This document shows, piece by piece, positions 25,064 through 26,710 of a DNA stretch of 26,710 nucleotides. The DNA comes from Lachnospiraceae bacterium UBA3774. GTDB lineage: Bacteria; Bacillota; Clostridia; Lachnospirales; Lachnospiraceae. The position numbers and the translations under genes were made by a program. The notes beneath the pieces were generated by a model. It was not told the DNA's origin and made no database searches. It worked only from the letters and a program-made list of their open reading frames with translations. Each line of letters begins with the position of its first letter. Position 1 is the first letter of the stretch. The stretch is taken from the NCBI GenBank assembly GCA_002369255.1, contig DFFO01000056.1:1-26710 (forward strand), written 5' to 3'.

Positions 25064-25065
25064 AT
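25037..25065 (+). promoter_or_regulatory. Promoter of the LRR protein gene
   Basis: TTGAAA (25037-25042, 5/6) and a perfect TATAAT (25060-25065) are spaced by 17 bp. Transcription would start near 25072, leaving a leader of about 100 nt before the GGAGG ribosome site at 25161-25165. Confidence 0.75.
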
Positions 25066-25170
25066 TGAAAAGAATTGCCGAAAACGGGGAAAAGGCTGGA
25101 AAAAATGATGAAAAAGGGAGCCTGCCTGACCTGATTTTAATGTATGTAATGTATTTATTAGGAGGTAATT

Positions 25171-26710
25171 ATGAAAAAAACTGTTAGGAGATTGCTAACT
25201 ATTCTCATCTCTCTTGCATTTTTTATAGAGTCCTTCTCTGCGATTCCCATAAATGTGTCCGCAGAGGAGACTATTGAGGAAGAGATGACGATAGAAGAGA
25301 CTGTTGAGACGGATGAATCAACAGAAGAGACTATTGAGACGGTCACGGAGATTGAACTTAATACACCTGAGCAGGAAGCAGGCATTGATACAAATCAACC
25401 CACAGAATCTTTGTTTGAATATACTGTCAGCGAGAAAAAAGCGACCATAACGAAGTATAAAAGCGAAAATACAAATGTAACGATACCACAGATAATCGAT
25501 GGATATGAGGTGGTTGGCATAGGAAGCAGCGCTTTCTATAGATGTAAAAGCCTGACGAGCATCACGATACCGGATAGCGTAACGAGCATAGGAGATTATG
25601 CGTTTTATGATTGCAGCAGTTTGACAAGCATCATTATTCCGGATAGTGTAACAAGCATAGGAGATAGTGCGTTTTGTTATTGCAGCAGTTTGACAAGCAT
25701 CATTATTCCGGATAGTGTAACAAGCATAGGAGATTTTGCGTTTTGGGATTGCCGCAGGTTGACGAGTATCACGATACCGGATAGCGTAACGAGCATAGGA
25801 GATGATGCGTTTGGTTCTTGCAGCAGCCTGACGAGTATCACGATACCGGATAGCGTAACGAGCATAGGAGATAGGGCGTTTTGTTATTGCAGCAGCCTGA
25901 CGAGTATCATGATACCGGATAGTGTAACAAGCATAGGAGATGAGGCGTTTAGGGATTGCAGCAGTTTGACGAGTATCACGATACCGGATAGCGTAACGAG
26001 CATAGGAGATGATGCGTTTGATAGTTGCAGCAGTTTGACGAGTATCACGATCCCGGATAGTGTAACAAGCATAGGAGATTATGCGTTTTATGGTTGCAGC
26101 AGCCTGACGAGTATCACGATCCCGGATAGCGTAACAAGCATAGGAGATTATGCGTTTGGTGAGTGCAGCAGCCTGACTAGTATCACGATCCCGGATAGTG
26201 TAACAAGCATAGGAGATTATGCGTTTGAGTATTGTCTCGGCATAACAAGCATCACGATCCCGGATAGCGTAACGAGCATAGGTGGTAGGGCGTTTTATGG
26301 TTGCAGCAACTTGAAAAGTATAGGAGTCGCAAAAGGAAATACGACTTATCATTCTGATGGAAACTGCTTAATTGATACAGCAGCGAAAATGCTTATATTA
26401 GGATGTATAAACAGCATCATTCCCGATGATGGGAGCGTAACGAGCATAGGAGATTATGCGTTTTATGTTTGCAGAAGCTTGACGAGTATCACGATACCGG
26501 ATAGTGTAACAAGCATAGGTGAAAGTGCGTTTTATGGTTGCAGCAGTTTGACGAGTATCACGATACCGGATAGCGTAACGAGCATAGGTGGTGGTGCGTT
26601 TGATAGTTGCAGCAGTTTGACGAGTATCACGATCCCGGATAGTGTAACAAGCATAGGAGATTATGCGTTTTATGGTTGCAGCAGCCTGACGAGTATCACG
26701 ATCCCGGATA
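25171..26710 (+). CDS. Secreted BspA-like leucine-rich-repeat protein, partial (3' end beyond window)
   Basis: The frame is open from the ATG at 25171 to the right edge, 513 complete codons. A signal peptide (KKTVRRLL, hydrophobic core, cleavage near VSA-EE at residue 31) is followed by an acidic Glu/Thr-rich linker (about 32-75). An entry segment with YTVSEKKATITKY and IDGYEVVGIGSSAFYRCKS leads into 23-residue LRR_5/BspA repeats (LTSITIPDSVTSIGDYAFYGCSS type). One island (YHSDGNCLIDTAAKM, near 26340) breaks the array, as is common in this family. Such proteins are surface adhesins or interaction modules; the partner is unknown, and any anchor would lie past the edge. Confidence 0.88.
   Translation, partial: MKKTVRRLLTILISLAFFIESFSAIPINVSAEETIEEEMTIEETVETDESTEETIETVTEIELNTPEQEAGIDTNQPTESLFEYTVSEKKATITKYKSENTNVTIPQIIDGYEVVGIGSSAFYRCKSLTSITIPDSVTSIGDYAFYDCSSLTSIIIPDSVTSIGDSAFCYCSSLTSIIIPDSVTSIGDFAFWDCRRLTSITIPDSVTSIGDDAFGSCSSLTSITIPDSVTSIGDRAFCYCSSLTSIMIPDSVTSIGDEAFRDCSSLTSITIPDSVTSIGDDAFDSCSSLTSITIPDSVTSIGDYAFYGCSSLTSITIPDSVTSIGDYAFGECSSLTSITIPDSVTSIGDYAFEYCLGITSITIPDSVTSIGGRAFYGCSNLKSIGVAKGNTTYHSDGNCLIDTAAKMLILGCINSIIPDDGSVTSIGDYAFYVCRSLTSITIPDSVTSIGESAFYGCSSLTSITIPDSVTSIGGGAFDSCSSLTSITIPDSVTSIGDYAFYGCSSLTSITIPD
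25556..26710 (+). repeat. Tandem 69-bp LRR-encoding units
   Basis: Eleven contiguous 69-bp units, a non-repeat island near 26310-26430, and about four further units to the right edge. Framework bases, including silent sites, are nearly invariant. Each unit varies mainly in three codons flanking GCGTTT (Ala-Phe). A perfect 116-bp duplication links 26013-26128 with 26595-26710. The repeats lie in a coding frame, so this is not a CRISPR array. Confidence 0.9.

Noticed and set aside
25318..26352. 344-codon open frame on the minus strand across the LRR array
   Set aside because: It is the antisense shadow of the 69-bp repeats, which keep one codon pattern in every frame. It has no ribosome site and gives an artificial repetitive peptide, while the plus frame has a signal peptide and LRR motifs.
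25556..26710. CRISPR-like regular repeats
   Set aside because: Units are 69 bp with no unique spacers, stay in frame with BspA-type LRR protein sequence, and no cas gene is near.

Overview
The window looks like the replication-origin region of a Clostridia-type Firmicute chromosome. The evidence is the gene order (gyrB-recF-yaaA-dnaN-dnaA, origin, then rpmH-rnpA-yidD-yidC-jag-mnmE-mnmG-rsmG-parA-parB-DUF4446), good Shine-Dalgarno sequences, the SpoIIIJ-type yidC-jag pair, and Gram-positive secreted proteins without outer-membrane features. The species cannot be fixed from the sequence. No rRNA, tRNA, CRISPR array, transposase or phage gene was seen.

Layout. Positions 1-5546 hold five replication and repair genes on the minus strand, gyrB being cut by the left edge. 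DnaA boxes lie on both sides of dnaA: a dense cluster at 5668-5825 and a smaller one at 4127-4193 in the dnaA-dnaN spacer, as in a bipartite Bacillus-like oriC. From 5867 a near-consensus promoter drives the rpmH side on the plus strand. Genes on both sides therefore point away from the origin. Intrinsic terminators split the plus-strand run into rpmH | rnpA-yidD-yidC-jag | mnmE-mnmG-rsmG | parA-parB-DUF4446. A perfect 16-bp parS palindrome sits inside rsmG, next to the parAB genes that act on it.

From about 15 kb the window becomes accessory. A PocR/AraC-type regulator (minus) faces a plus-strand cluster of a DegT/StrS aminotransferase, a hydroxypyruvate-isomerase-like TIM barrel, a Gfo/Idh/MocA dehydrogenase, a 1342-residue secreted beta-helix protein and an XylA-type sugar isomerase. 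The cluster ends at a strong bidirectional terminator. The enzymes suggest interconversion of a keto-sugar or cyclitol and its amino derivative; the substrate is not visible. An octamer (GAACAAAT) occurs as a 20-bp-spaced direct repeat in the regulator/aminotransferase gap. It occurs again, inverted, beyond the other end of the regulator gene, just upstream of what looks like an unannotated small RNA (about 15041-15124).

The right end holds a small XRE-family regulator (minus) divergent from a secreted BspA-like leucine-rich-repeat protein that runs off the window. The shared gap carries a perfect 11-bp inverted repeat overlapping the LRR promoter. The LRR gene is built of nearly identical 69-bp units with three hypervariable codons each, and those codons come from a strikingly narrow set.
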